Assembly: GCF_002379085.1 (NCBI RefSeq)
Contig: NZ_NBZW01000003.1
Span: forward strand, 62,001 to 126,000
Origin: Polaromonas sp. AET17H-212
GTDB lineage: Bacteria > Pseudomonadota > Gammaproteobacteria > Burkholderiales > Burkholderiaceae_C
Reading direction: 5' to 3'
DNA length: 64,000 bases
Shown here: piece after piece, positions 19,152 through 28,772 of the stretch
How the letters are laid out: each line of letters starts with the position of its first letter
Numbering within the stretch: the first letter of the stretch is position 1
The notes under the pieces: model-generated
Databases searched by the model: none
Seen by the model: only the letters and a program-made list of their open reading frames with translations
What the model was told of the DNA's origin: nothing
Position numbers and translations under genes: made by a program

Positions 19152-20266
19152 AGATCGTCACCATTGTCGGCGCGCGGCCCCAATTCATCAAAGCCGCCGC
19201 CATCTCGCGTGCGCTGCGCGAGCGGCGCCAAGCCGCGGGCGCCGCGGCCACAGTGGAGTGCATTGTCCATACGGGGCAGCACTACGACCGCAACATGTCC
19301 GAAGTCTTCTTCGAGGAAATGGACATTCCCAAGCCGGACTACAACCTGGAGATCGCCGGCGGCTCCCACGGTCAGATGACCGGCCGCATGCTGGAAGCTG
19401 TGGAAGCGGTTCTGCTGCAGGAGAAGCCCGACTGGTTGCTGATTTACGGCGATACCAATTCGACGCTGGCGGGTGCGCTGGCCGCCGCCAAGCTGCATAT
19501 ACCGGTGGCGCACGTGGAGGCCGGCCTGCGTTCGTTCAACATGCGCATGCCCGAAGAGGTCAACCGCATTCTCGCGGACCGCGTTTCCACGCTGCTGTTT
19601 TGCCCCACCTCCACTGCCGTCCGCAACCTTCAGGCGGAAGGCGTGCGCGAGGGCGTGCACGATGTCGGCGACGTGATGTACGACGTGTCGCTGTTCTACC
19701 GCGGCCTGGCGCTGGAGCGCAGCACCGTGCTCGATGCGCTGCAGCTCACCGAAGGCCACTACGTGCTGGCCACCTGCCATCGCGCCGAAAACACCGATGA
19801 CCCCCTGCGCCTGCGCGGCATCGTCGAAGCGCTGGCCGTCATCGCGCGCCAGGTGCCGGTGGTGCTTCCCCTCCATCCGAGGACCCGCAAGCTGCTGGCG
19901 GAGCAGGGCCTTATCGGCGCGCTCGGCGCTGTCAAGGTGATCGACCCCGTCTCCTTTCTCGACATGGTGCGCCTGGAGCAGTCGGCCCAGGCCATCGTCA
20001 CTGATTCCGGCGGCGTGCAGAAAGAAGCCTATTTCTTTGGCGTACCCTGCCTGACAACGCGAGACGAAACTGAATGGGTGGAAACCGTGGAAGCCGGCTG
20101 GAACCGTCTGGTCGGCGCCGACGCAGCCACCATCGTCGGTGCCTATGCGGGGCTTCAGAGACCGGCCGCGCGCCCCTTGCTTTACGGCGATGGCCATGCG
20201 GCTGATCGCATCCTCGATCTGCTTGAGCAGCAGCTACGACAGGATGTTTCTGCTGTAACGGCATGA
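19148..20266 (+). CDS. wbpI: UDP-GlcNAc3NAcA 2-epimerase (WbpI)
   Basis: 372 residues from ATG 19148, which overlaps the wbpE stop (ATGA). Start KIVTIVGARPQFIKAAA, then HTGQHYDRNMSEVFFEEM, VEAGLRSFNMRMPEEVNR, HPRTRK and TDSGGVQKEAYFFGVPC are all signatures of non-hydrolysing UDP-GlcNAc 2-epimerases, and the closeness to WbpI follows from context. It converts UDP-GlcNAc3NAcA to UDP-ManNAc3NAcA, the last step of the pathway. Codon use is high-GC, unlike wbpA-wbpD. Confidence 0.93.
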   Translation: MKIVTIVGARPQFIKAAAISRALRERRQAAGAAATVECIVHTGQHYDRNMSEVFFEEMDIPKPDYNLEIAGGSHGQMTGRMLEAVEAVLLQEKPDWLLIYGDTNSTLAGALAAAKLHIPVAHVEAGLRSFNMRMPEEVNRILADRVSTLLFCPTSTAVRNLQAEGVREGVHDVGDVMYDVSLFYRGLALERSTVLDALQLTEGHYVLATCHRAENTDDPLRLRGIVEALAVIARQVPVVLPLHPRTRKLLAEQGLIGALGAVKVIDPVSFLDMVRLEQSAQAIVTDSGGVQKEAYFFGVPCLTTRDETEWVETVEAGWNRLVGADAATIVGAYAGLQRPAARPLLYGDGHAADRILDLLEQQLRQDVSAVTA

Positions 20267-20339
20267 AGAGCGCGGCGGTCAGGCGCCGGCAAGCGTCTGT
20301 GAGGATGTTGCACTGTATGTCCCGGTCCTCGGCAAGGCC

Positions 20340-21767
20340 ATGCTGAACAACGCGCTCCTGCGGAACATGGTCACTCTGCTGGGGGGGACGGCCGCGGGGC
20401 AGATGATTGCCCTGCTGGCAGCACCGTTGCTCACCCGGCTTTACGGGCCTGCCGATTTTGCGGTGGTGGCCGCGTTTGTCGGTGTGTCCACCATCTTGAG
20501 CATTTTCGCCACGCTACGCTACGACCTCGCGCTGCTGCTGCCCCAGGATGAGGGCGACGCGGGCAAGCTGTTCCAGCTGTCTCTCCTTATTCTGGTGGGG
20601 GCTACAGTCCTCGCCAGCCTGCTGCTCTGGCTGTTCGGGCCGCTGCTGGTGTCTACCATCCCGACCTTTGCCGCCGTGGCACATGTGCTTCCGCTGGTGC
20701 CCGTCATGATGCTCGCGATCGCCGGCTCGCAGATTCTTTCCGCCTGGGCCAACCGTCAACGCGCCTACCGCGAGATGGCGAGCACCAGCGTGCTCAACCA
20801 GGGCGGCAACGTCCTGATTGCCTCAGTAATCGGCTGGTCCAAGGCGATGGCTGGCGGCCTGCTGGCTGGGCGCCTGATCGGGCAGTTGGTGTCGACCGTC
20901 TGGCTGGCGGCGCGCCTGCGTCCCGGCTTGCCGCGCCTGCGTTTTGAGTTTTCCGGGCTGGCGGTGGTAGCTCGGCGCTACCGTCAGTTTCCGTTTTTCA
21001 ACGTGCCTTACAGCCTGCTGGGCGCGCTGTCCCAGGAGTTCCTGGTCTTTGCGCTTCTCGCGTATCACCATGTCGGCATCGCCGGCCATTTCGCGCTGGT
21101 GCGCACAGTGCTGCTGCTTCCCGCGCGCTACCTTTCTTCCTCGCTGGGGTTGGTCTTTTTCCGGGAGGCGGCGCAGCTGTTCGGCACGCCGGCCCTGGAA
21201 ACTCTTACGCTCAAGTTAATGTACCGCCTGGGCCTGGTTGTTGCGCCGTTCACGGCGTTTTTCATGTTCTGGAGCGAGGAAATCTTTGTCCTGGTATTTG
21301 GGGAAAGCTGGCGCATGGCGGGGCAAATTGCCGCTTGGTACGCACCGGTCGGGTTTCTTTTCCTCTTCACGAGTTGGCCCGAGCGTCTTTACGAAGTCTC
21401 AGAACGGCAGGCGGTATCCCTGGGGATCGAATTTGGCGGGAATATTACCAAGGTCGCCGCGGTTTTGATCCCGCTCTGGGCGGGGGCAGGCCCCATTGCT
21501 GCCATCGTCGGCTATGCGCTTGCCGATGCTGTTTACCACGTGGCTTATCTGCTTGGCCTGTTCCACGTTGGGCGGTTCCGCACCACCCGTCTCGTCTCCT
21601 TGGCCGGTACTCTGCTGCTGAGCGCGGGCGCATGCGCTGCGGGCTGCGGCCTCTTGCTGCTGGCTCCTTTGCCTGCGTTGGCGCAGGCCGCGGGAGGGGC
21701 GTTTTTGGCCTTGGGAATAGCTGCTTACGGTACAATGCTTATGTACCAGAAACGGTTCGCACCGTAA
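20340..21767 (+). CDS. wzx: O-antigen flippase (Wzx type, polysaccharide exporter family)
   Basis: 475 residues and about 12-14 hydrophobic helices. The N-terminus LRNMVTLLGGTAAGQMIALLAAPLLTRLYGPADF is characteristic of MOP-superfamily flippases. Wzx moves the undecaprenyl-diphosphate-linked O unit to the periplasm. It lies between the donor-sugar genes and the amidotransferase trio. The 73-bp gap before it has no clear signal apart from AAGG close to the start. Confidence 0.9.
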   Translation: MLNNALLRNMVTLLGGTAAGQMIALLAAPLLTRLYGPADFAVVAAFVGVSTILSIFATLRYDLALLLPQDEGDAGKLFQLSLLILVGATVLASLLLWLFGPLLVSTIPTFAAVAHVLPLVPVMMLAIAGSQILSAWANRQRAYREMASTSVLNQGGNVLIASVIGWSKAMAGGLLAGRLIGQLVSTVWLAARLRPGLPRLRFEFSGLAVVARRYRQFPFFNVPYSLLGALSQEFLVFALLAYHHVGIAGHFALVRTVLLLPARYLSSSLGLVFFREAAQLFGTPALETLTLKLMYRLGLVVAPFTAFFMFWSEEIFVLVFGESWRMAGQIAAWYAPVGFLFLFTSWPERLYEVSERQAVSLGIEFGGNITKVAAVLIPLWAGAGPIAAIVGYALADAVYHVAYLLGLFHVGRFRTTRLVSLAGTLLLSAGACAAGCGLLLLAPLPALAQAAGGAFLALGIAAYGTMLMYQKRFAP

Positions 21768-21795
21768 TCCGCCGCGACCCCCAATTAGAGTCTTC

Positions 21796-22401
21796 ATGCT
21801 GCTCATCATCGACTACGGCGTCGGCAATCTCGGCTCCATTCTTAACATGTTCAAAAGGGTTGGCGCTTCCGCGTTGATCTCGAGCAGGCCGGAAGATGTC
21901 CGGGCCGCGGACAAGCTGGTCCTGCCGGGGATTGGCGCGTTTGACAACGTGATGACCCAGTTTCGCGCGAGCGGGCTCGAACAGGATTTGATTAAGAAAG
22001 TGCTTGAGGAGCGCCGGCCTGTGTTGGGGATTTGTGTCGGCATGCAGATGCTTGGCAATGGCAGCGAGGAAGGCCGCGAATCGGGCTTCGGCTGGCTAGA
22101 CGCGCATTGCGAGCGGATTCCTGATGCGCCTGGGCTAAGGGTTCCTCACATGGGCTGGAATCACGTGACGGCTGTCAAGCCGCATCCCCTGACGGCAACG
22201 CTCGCCGATGACGCACGGTTCTACTTTGCGCACTCCTATCGCATGGTCTGCAAGGATCCCGCTGATGCCCTGCTGGTTGCCAACCATGGATCGGAGATCG
22301 TGTCCGCCGTTCAGCGCGAGAATGTTTACGGTGTGCAGTTTCACCCGGAAAAAAGCCACCGCTTCGGTATGGAGCTGTTCCGGCAGTTCGCGGCATTATG
22401 A
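21796..22401 (+). CDS. hisH: HisH-type glutaminase subunit of the sugar amidotransferase
   Basis: 201 residues, class I glutamine amidotransferase. The nucleophile is Cys80 in LGICVGMQMLG, and His183 and Glu185 in VQFHPEKS complete the triad. It hydrolyses glutamine and passes ammonia to its HisF partner. It overlaps hisF by four bases and both are next to wbpG. In P. aeruginosa O5 the corresponding HisH2-HisF2-WbpG set converts an acetamido group of the ManNAc3NAcA residue to acetamidino. A second, true histidine-pathway hisH would be expected elsewhere in the genome. Confidence 0.92.
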   Translation: MLLIIDYGVGNLGSILNMFKRVGASALISSRPEDVRAADKLVLPGIGAFDNVMTQFRASGLEQDLIKKVLEERRPVLGICVGMQMLGNGSEEGRESGFGWLDAHCERIPDAPGLRVPHMGWNHVTAVKPHPLTATLADDARFYFAHSYRMVCKDPADALLVANHGSEIVSAVQRENVYGVQFHPEKSHRFGMELFRQFAAL

Positions 22402-23162
22402 GCGGAATCCGGCCCAGAATCATTCCTTGTCTCCTGCTTCGTGGCAACGGTTTGTACAAGACGGTGCGCTTCAAGAACCCGGTGTATGTCGGGGACCCGA
22501 TCAATACCGTTCGAATATTCAATGAGAAGGAAGTCGACGAAGTCGTGCTTCTGGATTTCGAGGCTTCGCGAAACAACCGACCTCCGGATTTTGAGAAAAT
22601 TGGAGAGATCGCCAGCGAAGCCTTTATGCCCATGTCCTATGGCGGCGGAGTCACCACTGTGGAGCAGGCCAAGCGCATTCTGGCCCTTGGAGTGGAAAAA
22701 ATCATCCTGAACAGCGCCGCGGTGGAGACCCCCGGCTTGGTCAGTGAGCTGGCCACCGCGGTGGGAAGCCAGAGCGTGGTGGTGGCGGTGGACGCCAAGA
22801 AGAACCTGTTCGGGCGCTACCAGCTGAGCTGGAAGAATACGGAGAAATCCAAAGCAACCCACCCGGTGCAATGGGCTCAAGAGGTCTGCGCCCTGGGGGC
22901 TGGTGAAATTTTATTGAATCTCGTGGACCGGGATGGAACCGTCCAGGGATACGACCTGGAGTTGATTCGGGAAATGGCCGCCGCCGTGTCGGTTCCGTTG
23001 GTTGCCTGTGGAGGCGCCGCTTCCAATCAGGATCTCGCCGCCGCGCTGAAGGCGGGAGCTTCCGGCGCTGCCGCCGGAAGCATGTTCGTGTTTCATGGCA
23101 AGCACCGTGCGGTGTTGATAAGTTATCCGGCACCCGCGGAAATTGACAGCCTGAGGCTATGA
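22398..23162 (+). CDS. hisF: HisF-like ammonia-channel subunit (HisF2), histidine-pathway residue lost
   Basis: 254-residue TIM barrel. It keeps VVVAVDAKK, NLVDRDGTVQGYD and the phosphate-binding loops, but the N-terminal catalytic Asp of true HisF (IPCLDV) is replaced: here the sequence reads IPCLLLRGNGLYKTVRF. This argues that it no longer performs the imidazole-glycerol-phosphate cyclase reaction and instead channels ammonia from HisH to WbpG. The start ATG 22398 overlaps the hisH stop. An 81-bp gap follows before wbpG. Confidence 0.92.
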   Translation: MSGIRPRIIPCLLLRGNGLYKTVRFKNPVYVGDPINTVRIFNEKEVDEVVLLDFEASRNNRPPDFEKIGEIASEAFMPMSYGGGVTTVEQAKRILALGVEKIILNSAAVETPGLVSELATAVGSQSVVVAVDAKKNLFGRYQLSWKNTEKSKATHPVQWAQEVCALGAGEILLNLVDRDGTVQGYDLELIREMAAAVSVPLVACGGAASNQDLAAALKAGASGAAAGSMFVFHGKHRAVLISYPAPAEIDSLRL

Positions 23163-23243
23163 ACCATTTATGGCCGGCGATGGGACTAGCCGCTTCCATC
23201 GGCCAACCGCTAATTAACTATTCTGATTGCACTTGATATCCCT

Positions 23244-24389
23244 ATGACCCGTGAATACAAAATCTGCACGCATTGCGTCATGGATACCAGCGACCCCGGC
23301 ATTTCTTTCGATGCGTCCGGCGTGTGCAACCATTGCCGTTCTTACGAGGTCGAGGCAAAGCCGATCGTGGACCGTGCCGACAGCGGCCAGGCCGCGCCGG
23401 AGCTCGCCAGGGTCGTCGCGAAGATCAAGGCCGCAGGCAAAGGGAACGAATACGATTGTCTGATTGGTCTGAGCGGCGGTGTCGACAGCAGCTATGTGGC
23501 GGCCAAAGTCAAGGAGCTGGGCCTGCGCCCATTGGCCGTCCATTTCGACAGCGGCTGGAACTCGGAACTGGCGGTCAACAATATTGAAAACATCGTCAAG
23601 CGGCTGGACATCGACCTGTACACCCATGTGTGTGATTGGGACGAGATGCGGGACTTGCAACTGGCCTTCTTCAGGGCGGGCGTAGCCAATTGCGACACGC
23701 CGACTGATCATGCGTTCCTCGCGGTGCTGTACCGCGTCGCGGCCCAGCACCGCATCCGCCATATCGTCACTGGCACCAACTTCGCGACGGAGGCCATCCT
23801 GCCGCGCGCATGGGGCTACAGTCCGGCCGACTTGACGCATCTACGGGCAATCCAGCGGCGCTTTGGTACGCGTAAGCTCAAGACCTACCCGACGCTGGGC
23901 TTCTTTGGGCGCTATTTTTACTATCCGGTGGTGCACGGATTGCGTACCGTGCGCATCCTGAACCTGATGCCCTACAACAAGGCTCAAGTCAAGGAAACCA
24001 TCAAGCAAGACCTCGGTTGGCGAGACTACGGCGGCAAGCACTACGAGTCGATCTTCACGCGCTTCTTTCAGGCTTACTATCTGCCGCACAAATTTGGTTA
24101 CGACAAGCGTCGCGCCCACCTCTCGAGCTTGATCGTGTCAGGACAAATGACGCGCGAAGAAGCCCTGCTGGAACTGCAGCAACCGACCTACCCGGCGGAC
24201 AAGCTCGCGACGGACAAGGAGTTCGTGGCCAAGAAAATCGGCCTTTCTGTGGCGGAGTTCGACCACATCGTCGAGCAACCGCCGCACGACTATTCCGAGT
24301 ACCCCACGGAGGAGTGGCTCTACAAGCTCAAAGGGGCGGTATGGGGTGCAATCAAGAAGTTGCGCGGGATAACAACGGCCAGAGTCTGA
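23244..24389 (+). CDS. wbpG: N-acetyl sugar amidotransferase (WbpG)
   Basis: 381 residues. Two Cys pairs (Cys8/Cys11 and Cys28/Cys31, CTHC...CNHC) form a zinc site. The ATP-pyrophosphatase loop LSGGVDSSYVA follows at 76-86. The family activates an acetamido group with ATP and replaces the oxygen with ammonia to give acetamidino. The ammonia comes from the adjacent HisH/HisF pair. With wbpABDEI upstream the predicted product is ManNAc3NAmA, by analogy with the P. aeruginosa O5 antigen. Confidence 0.93.
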   Translation: MTREYKICTHCVMDTSDPGISFDASGVCNHCRSYEVEAKPIVDRADSGQAAPELARVVAKIKAAGKGNEYDCLIGLSGGVDSSYVAAKVKELGLRPLAVHFDSGWNSELAVNNIENIVKRLDIDLYTHVCDWDEMRDLQLAFFRAGVANCDTPTDHAFLAVLYRVAAQHRIRHIVTGTNFATEAILPRAWGYSPADLTHLRAIQRRFGTRKLKTYPTLGFFGRYFYYPVVHGLRTVRILNLMPYNKAQVKETIKQDLGWRDYGGKHYESIFTRFFQAYYLPHKFGYDKRRAHLSSLIVSGQMTREEALLELQQPTYPADKLATDKEFVAKKIGLSVAEFDHIVEQPPHDYSEYPTEEWLYKLKGAVWGAIKKLRGITTARV

Positions 24390-24418
24390 GTGGCCGCAAC
24401 ATCAACATTAAAGTACTT

Positions 24419-25789
24419 GTGGGCATCATTTTGAATATCACCGGGCGGGCTAAAGATTCTGCAGTCTTTCTGCTCTATTGCGGGCTGTTGGCCGCGCTTT
24501 TCTACAGTGTCACGGTGGAAAGCGGGTCCAGGAATACCGACTACCTGCTGACGTACGCGGGTTCCCTACTGGTCAGCTACCTGCTGTTTAGCAGGTTGCT
24601 AGGCCTCCGCGGCAGCAGTTCCGGGGCTTCAAAACCTGCGGCTGGCAGTCGGCTCACCAGGATTGCGGACCGCCTGGCCAATGGTCTGCTTGCGGGATGT
24701 GTCATATTCATTGTTCTTCATTTTTCGTACCTTGGCCATGTCCCCGTATTGGCGGGAATCGCGAGCAATGATTATTTCGACATTATGCGAATCCGACAAA
24801 GCGTGTTTTTCGAGGCGCCGGCCGTATTTCGATACCTGCCAAACATAATTTTGAAAAGCCTGCTCCCGTTTTTGTTGCTCTACTACTGTGTCACTGGTCG
24901 CAGGAGGGCTTTTTTAGTTGCGTTGGGAGTTGGGACGTTTTACGGCGTCGCGTTGATGAATAAGATGTTTGTCGTCATTCTTTACGCACCACTGATCTTG
25001 TATTTGCTTTTCAGTCGACGTTTCCTTTTTGCCGCGGGGATGGCTCTTATACCGGTTGCGGCCCTGGCTTTGCTGGTATTCGTGCAGAACCCCCAGGTGC
25101 GTCCCGAGCTCTGGACGCCGCGCGACAAGGCGACCGCATCGGGGAAGCCACTTATTGTTGAAGCCCCCACCATTGCGGAGGCCATTGCGCCGCGCGACAA
25201 GGCGACCGCATCGGGGAAGCCACTTATTGTTGAAGCCCCCACCATTGCGGAGGCCATTGCCGCGAGAAAGAAAACGCAGTCATCCTCATACCCCTTGGTG
25301 CAATTCGTCGAGACGATTTATTTGAGAATTTTTGTTGTTCCGGGTCAGGTGGTTGCCGTGTGGTTTTCCAATATTCCGTCACGACTTCCATTTGCGAACG
25401 GATGCGGTTACCGATTTGTAGCCGCTATTCGGGGATGTGAATTTCAGTTTTATCCCTCTTTGGTCCACGATATTGAAAATCCGATCCTGGTGAGAGAAGG
25501 TGTTCGCGGAACGATGACGGCGGCCAGTTTCATGGAAGACTATGCCAATTTCGGATTTAAGGGACTGGTGCTGAGCGGAGCGCTGTTTGCTTTCCTGTTG
25601 GCATTTATTGCCCGGATGTTTTCCGGTGATTGGCGCTGGGCCCTTATTCTGAATTTCATTCCCATTGCCATGATGATTGAACTTCCGTTGTCCACCGTGC
25701 TGTTGACCGGAGGATGGGCGGTGACACTCCTGCTCTACCTCATATTCCGTGATCGGCTGAAGACCGCAGGTGAAACGAAAGAAGCGTGA
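24419..25789 (+). CDS. wzy: O-antigen polymerase candidate (Wzy-like)
   Basis: About 456 residues with roughly ten TM helices and a large periplasmic loop between about residues 220 and 330, as in Wzy polymerases. No ATG precedes the first helix. GTG 24419 is the start used here; TTG 24431 is the alternative, and neither has a good Shine-Dalgarno. Wzy proteins diverge so strongly that the call rests on topology, on position between wbpG and the glycosyltransferases, and on the absence of another candidate. The loop contains a perfect 72-bp tandem duplication (24 residues twice). The gene is lower in GC than wbpG before it. Confidence 0.7.
   Translation: MGIILNITGRAKDSAVFLLYCGLLAALFYSVTVESGSRNTDYLLTYAGSLLVSYLLFSRLLGLRGSSSGASKPAAGSRLTRIADRLANGLLAGCVIFIVLHFSYLGHVPVLAGIASNDYFDIMRIRQSVFFEAPAVFRYLPNIILKSLLPFLLLYYCVTGRRRAFLVALGVGTFYGVALMNKMFVVILYAPLILYLLFSRRFLFAAGMALIPVAALALLVFVQNPQVRPELWTPRDKATASGKPLIVEAPTIAEAIAPRDKATASGKPLIVEAPTIAEAIAARKKTQSSSYPLVQFVETIYLRIFVVPGQVVAVWFSNIPSRLPFANGCGYRFVAAIRGCEFQFYPSLVHDIENPILVREGVRGTMTAASFMEDYANFGFKGLVLSGALFAFLLAFIARMFSGDWRWALILNFIPIAMMIELPLSTVLLTGGWAVTLLLYLIFRDRLKTAGETKEA
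25116..25260 (+). repeat. Perfect 72-bp tandem duplication inside the wzy-like gene
   Basis: Bases 25116-25187 are repeated exactly at 25188-25259, and the identity extends one further base to 25260. Each unit encodes 24 residues beginning APRDKATASGKPLIVEAP. The unit length is divisible by three, so the frame is preserved. Absolute identity points to a recent event or to ongoing copy-number change. Confidence 0.97.
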
Positions 25790-25790
25790 A

Positions 25791-26933
25791 ATGAAGCCTC
25801 GTCGTGTAGCGATCGTCACGTCTATCCATCCGGACTTTGATGCGAGGATCTGGAAGCATGCCCGCATTCTTGCCGCCAATGGCGTCGGCGTCGACCTGAT
25901 TTGCCCGTGGCAGGTGAAAGATCGTGAAGAGATCGACGGTGTGACCTTGCACCCGTTTCCAATGGCGACCTCGCGCGCCAAGCGTCTGTTCCAGGTGCCG
26001 TTGCGGGTTCTACCGCGCCTGCGGGCCGTTCTAGCTCAAGTCGATATTGTGCATTTCCACGATATCGACCTACTGCCCTGGATGGCATTTGTGTCGCTGG
26101 TCAAGCCCGTGGTGTACGACGTTCACGAGAACTATGCCCACGAGATGCTGGTACGCGAATGGGTGCCCGTCGTGTTGCGCCGCCCTCTCTACCATGCGGT
26201 GCACTGGGGGCAGTTCCTGCTGTCCATGGTGGTGCGCAACATTGTTCTGGTGGCTCCTTCCCAGAAGCCGGATTTCTCGAATCCCCGCTTTCGCCAGACG
26301 TATATTTACAACTACGCATCCGTCGCATTGCTCGACGGCGTGGCGGACAACCATGACAGCCGCGAGGACGCGGTGGTGTTTATCGGTTCCCAACACATCA
26401 ACAATGGCAGCTTGTTGCTGCTGGACATCGCCGAGAAGATGGCCGAAAAGGTGCCCGGCGTCAAGCTCTTGGCTACCGACCGGTTTTCCAGCACGGCGTT
26501 TCGCAATCACGTCACGTCTGAAATCAAAAAGCGCGGATTGCAGAACACGCTGGAGTTGATCCCCAACGTCAAGCCGCATGAATTGATGGCGGTGCTGAAC
26601 CGGGCCACGATCGGAATTTCCCCGAACCTGCGCGTGCCGCAGCAGATCATGGGAATCCATACCAAGATATTCGAATACATGGCTGCAGCTTTGCCTGTCG
26701 TGGTGAGCGACTTGCCCCACCAAGTGGGGGTGGTGGAAGCCACCGGTGCGGGTATTCTGGCGCAACCCGAAGACATCAACTCCTTCGTCAGCGCGATAGC
26801 ATCCCTGGTGGCGGACCGCGGCCGCGCGGTGCAACTTGGCCGGAATGGGCAGCAGGGCTTCAAAGACAGCTATTGCTATGAAAGCCAGGCGCAGGCGCTG
26901 CTGGCGTTTTACGACCAAATACTGGCCGCCTAG
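25791..26933 (+). CDS. Glycosyltransferase, GT-B fold (family 4-like)
   Basis: 380 residues. ATG 25791 follows the wzy stop directly; a GTG 21 bases earlier is also in frame. The N-terminal domain has [21 protein letters not shown] and [12 protein letters not shown]. The C-terminal domain has [13 protein letters not shown] and the donor-binding [21 protein letters not shown]. It resembles WbpH/WbpJ-type transferases that extend the lipid-linked O unit in the cytoplasm. Which of the predicted donors it uses is unknown. Confidence 0.85.
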   Translation: MKPRRVAIVTSIHPDFDARIWKHARILAANGVGVDLICPWQVKDREEIDGVTLHPFPMATSRAKRLFQVPLRVLPRLRAVLAQVDIVHFHDIDLLPWMAFVSLVKPVVYDVHENYAHEMLVREWVPVVLRRPLYHAVHWGQFLLSMVVRNIVLVAPSQKPDFSNPRFRQTYIYNYASVALLDGVADNHDSREDAVVFIGSQHINNGSLLLLDIAEKMAEKVPGVKLLATDRFSSTAFRNHVTSEIKKRGLQNTLELIPNVKPHELMAVLNRATIGISPNLRVPQQIMGIHTKIFEYMAAALPVVVSDLPHQVGVVEATGAGILAQPEDINSFVSAIASLVADRGRAVQLGRNGQQGFKDSYCYESQAQALLAFYDQILAA

Positions 26934-26952
26934 GCCGCGGCATGCACCCACC

Positions 26953-27492
26953 ATGAAGTCCTTGCTGAACACCCTGCGCAATATCCTGCTGTTCCGGATC
27001 TTTTATCCGTGGGTCCAGCACGGCCGCAATGTGCACGTCCAGTCCAGCGTGGTGATCTATTCACCGAAGCATATCTGCAGGTTCGGCGACAACGTGGGCA
27101 TAGGCCACTTCTGCGTCCTCAATACGGATGTGATCCTTGGCAACGACGTGATGCTCGCCGCGCACGTTGGCCTGATCGCCAGGGATGCCCATAGCACCGA
27201 CATTGCCGGAACCACCATGTTCGAGGGGCCGCGCGGGGATGCGGGCATGGTTGTCGTGGAAGACGACGTGTGGATAGGTTACGGCGCCATCGTGCTGTCC
27301 GGGGTGACCATAGGCCGAGGTGCGGTCGTTGCCGCTGGGTCCCTGGTGACCAAGGATGTCCCGCCCTACGCCTTTGTCGTGGGGGCGCCCGCCCGCATCG
27401 TGAAACAGCGGTTCTCGCCGGCCCAGATCGCCGAGCATGAGCGACTGCTGGGTTCGCGAATGCCATCAGCCGCCAGGTCCCATGAGTCATAG
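26953..27492 (+). CDS. Sugar O-acetyltransferase of the hexapeptide-repeat (WbbJ/NodL) type
   Basis: 179 residues from ATG 26953. Hexapeptide repeats dominate ([52 protein letters not shown]) and end in the [13 protein letters not shown] signature of acetyl-CoA-dependent sugar acetyltransferases. It lies between two glycosyltransferase genes and overlaps the next by 11 bases. It probably O-acetylates an O-unit sugar or precursor in the cytoplasm. Confidence 0.87.
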   Translation: MKSLLNTLRNILLFRIFYPWVQHGRNVHVQSSVVIYSPKHICRFGDNVGIGHFCVLNTDVILGNDVMLAAHVGLIARDAHSTDIAGTTMFEGPRGDAGMVVVEDDVWIGYGAIVLSGVTIGRGAVVAAGSLVTKDVPPYAFVVGAPARIVKQRFSPAQIAEHERLLGSRMPSAARSHES

Positions 27493-28771
27493 CCTAGGCG
27501 GCGCAGGGGGCGAAACCCTCAGGCCGGGGCTTCGTGTGCTGGTCGTCACGCAATATTTCTGGCCCGAGAATTTCCGCATCAACGACCTCGTCGCCAGCCT
27601 GACCGAGCGCGGGCATGAAGTGGTCGTGCTCACCGGCCAGCCCAACTATCCCTCGGGGGACTTTCATCCGGGCTACGGCTGGAGCGGCCCGTCGGCCGAG
27701 CGCCATGCGGGCGCCGAAGTGCTTCGTGTTCCCCTGCTTCCCCGGAAAAAGGGCAGCATCCGCCTGGCATTGAACTACCTGTCCTTCGTGGTGACCGGGT
27801 GCTGGGGCGTGCTGTTCCGGCTGGGCCGCGGGCGGGCGTTCGACGCCGTCTTCGTGTTCCAGACATCGCCGATCACCGTGGGCATCCCGGCGGCCCTAGC
27901 CGCCTGGAAGTACCGGGCGCCGATGCTGTTCTGGGTGCTGGATCTGTGGCCGCAATCGCTGGCCGCCGTGGGCGCTGTGCGCTCGGAATGGGTGCTGCGG
28001 CGGGTCGACACCTTGGTCCGCTGGGTGTACCGCCGCTGCCGGCTTGTGCTGGTATCTTCAAAAACCTTTGCTCCCGAGGTGCAACAGCGCGGGGTTGCGG
28101 CAGAAAATATCCGCTATTTTCCCAACTGGGGCGAGTCCGGCCTGAATGCGCCTTCACCCGCGGCCGGGCTGCCCAGACTGCCGGATGGCTTTTTGGTGCT
28201 TTATGGCGGAAATATAGGGGCAGCCCAGGACTTTCCCGCCATATTGGATGCGGCCGAGCGGCTCAAATCACGGCCCGAGATTAAATGGGTGATCGTGGGC
28301 GACGGACGGCTGGCGCAGTGGGCGAAGGAAGAAGTGCAGATACGAGGGCTCGGGGACGCAGTGGTTTTCCTGGGCCAGCATCCCTTGTCGGCCATGCCCG
28401 GCTTTTTTGACGCCGCCAGCGCCTTGCTCCTGAGCCTTCGGCCCGACCCTTTGTTTTCCATTACAGTCCCCGGTAAATTGCAGTCTTACCTGGCCGGCGG
28501 AAAACCCGTGCTGGCCATGCTGGACGGCGAAGGAGCCCGCATCGTGGATGACTCCGGAGCTGGAATTTCGTGCAGGGCGGGGGATTCGGCCGCACTGGCC
28601 GCCGCGGTGGAGCGCATGGCGGACATGCCGGCCGCGGAACTTGAGCAGATGGGCCGCAACGGGAAAGCTTATTTCGACATGAACTTCGCGCGTGACCGCG
28701 TACTGGACCACCTGGATGCATGGCTGGCCGAGGTCACCGACAAAACAGCAGCGCCAGCAAGGACAAAGTGA
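27482..28771 (+). CDS. wbuB: L-FucNAc transferase candidate (WbuB-like glycosyltransferase family 4)
   Basis: 429 residues from ATG 27482. [55 protein letters not shown] and [12 protein letters not shown] are the characteristic motifs of the WbuB group, whose members transfer L-FucNAc from UDP-L-FucNAc. The three UDP-L-FucNAc biosynthesis genes follow immediately (wbjB starts one base after this stop), which strengthens the assignment. The donor-binding domain shows [13 protein letters not shown] and [21 protein letters not shown]. Confidence 0.88.
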   Translation: MSHSLGGAGGETLRPGLRVLVVTQYFWPENFRINDLVASLTERGHEVVVLTGQPNYPSGDFHPGYGWSGPSAERHAGAEVLRVPLLPRKKGSIRLALNYLSFVVTGCWGVLFRLGRGRAFDAVFVFQTSPITVGIPAALAAWKYRAPMLFWVLDLWPQSLAAVGAVRSEWVLRRVDTLVRWVYRRCRLVLVSSKTFAPEVQQRGVAAENIRYFPNWGESGLNAPSPAAGLPRLPDGFLVLYGGNIGAAQDFPAILDAAERLKSRPEIKWVIVGDGRLAQWAKEEVQIRGLGDAVVFLGQHPLSAMPGFFDAASALLLSLRPDPLFSITVPGKLQSYLAGGKPVLAMLDGEGARIVDDSGAGISCRAGDSAALAAAVERMADMPAAELEQMGRNGKAYFDMNFARDRVLDHLDAWLAEVTDKTAAPARTK

Positions 28772-28772
28772 G

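Noticed and set aside
21796..23162. hisH-hisF as part of a histidine operon
   Set aside because: No other his genes are near, wbpG follows, and the HisF-like protein lacks the first catalytic Asp.
25116..25260. CRISPR-like array
   Set aside because: There are only two units, directly adjacent without spacers and in frame in a membrane protein gene; this is a tandem duplication.
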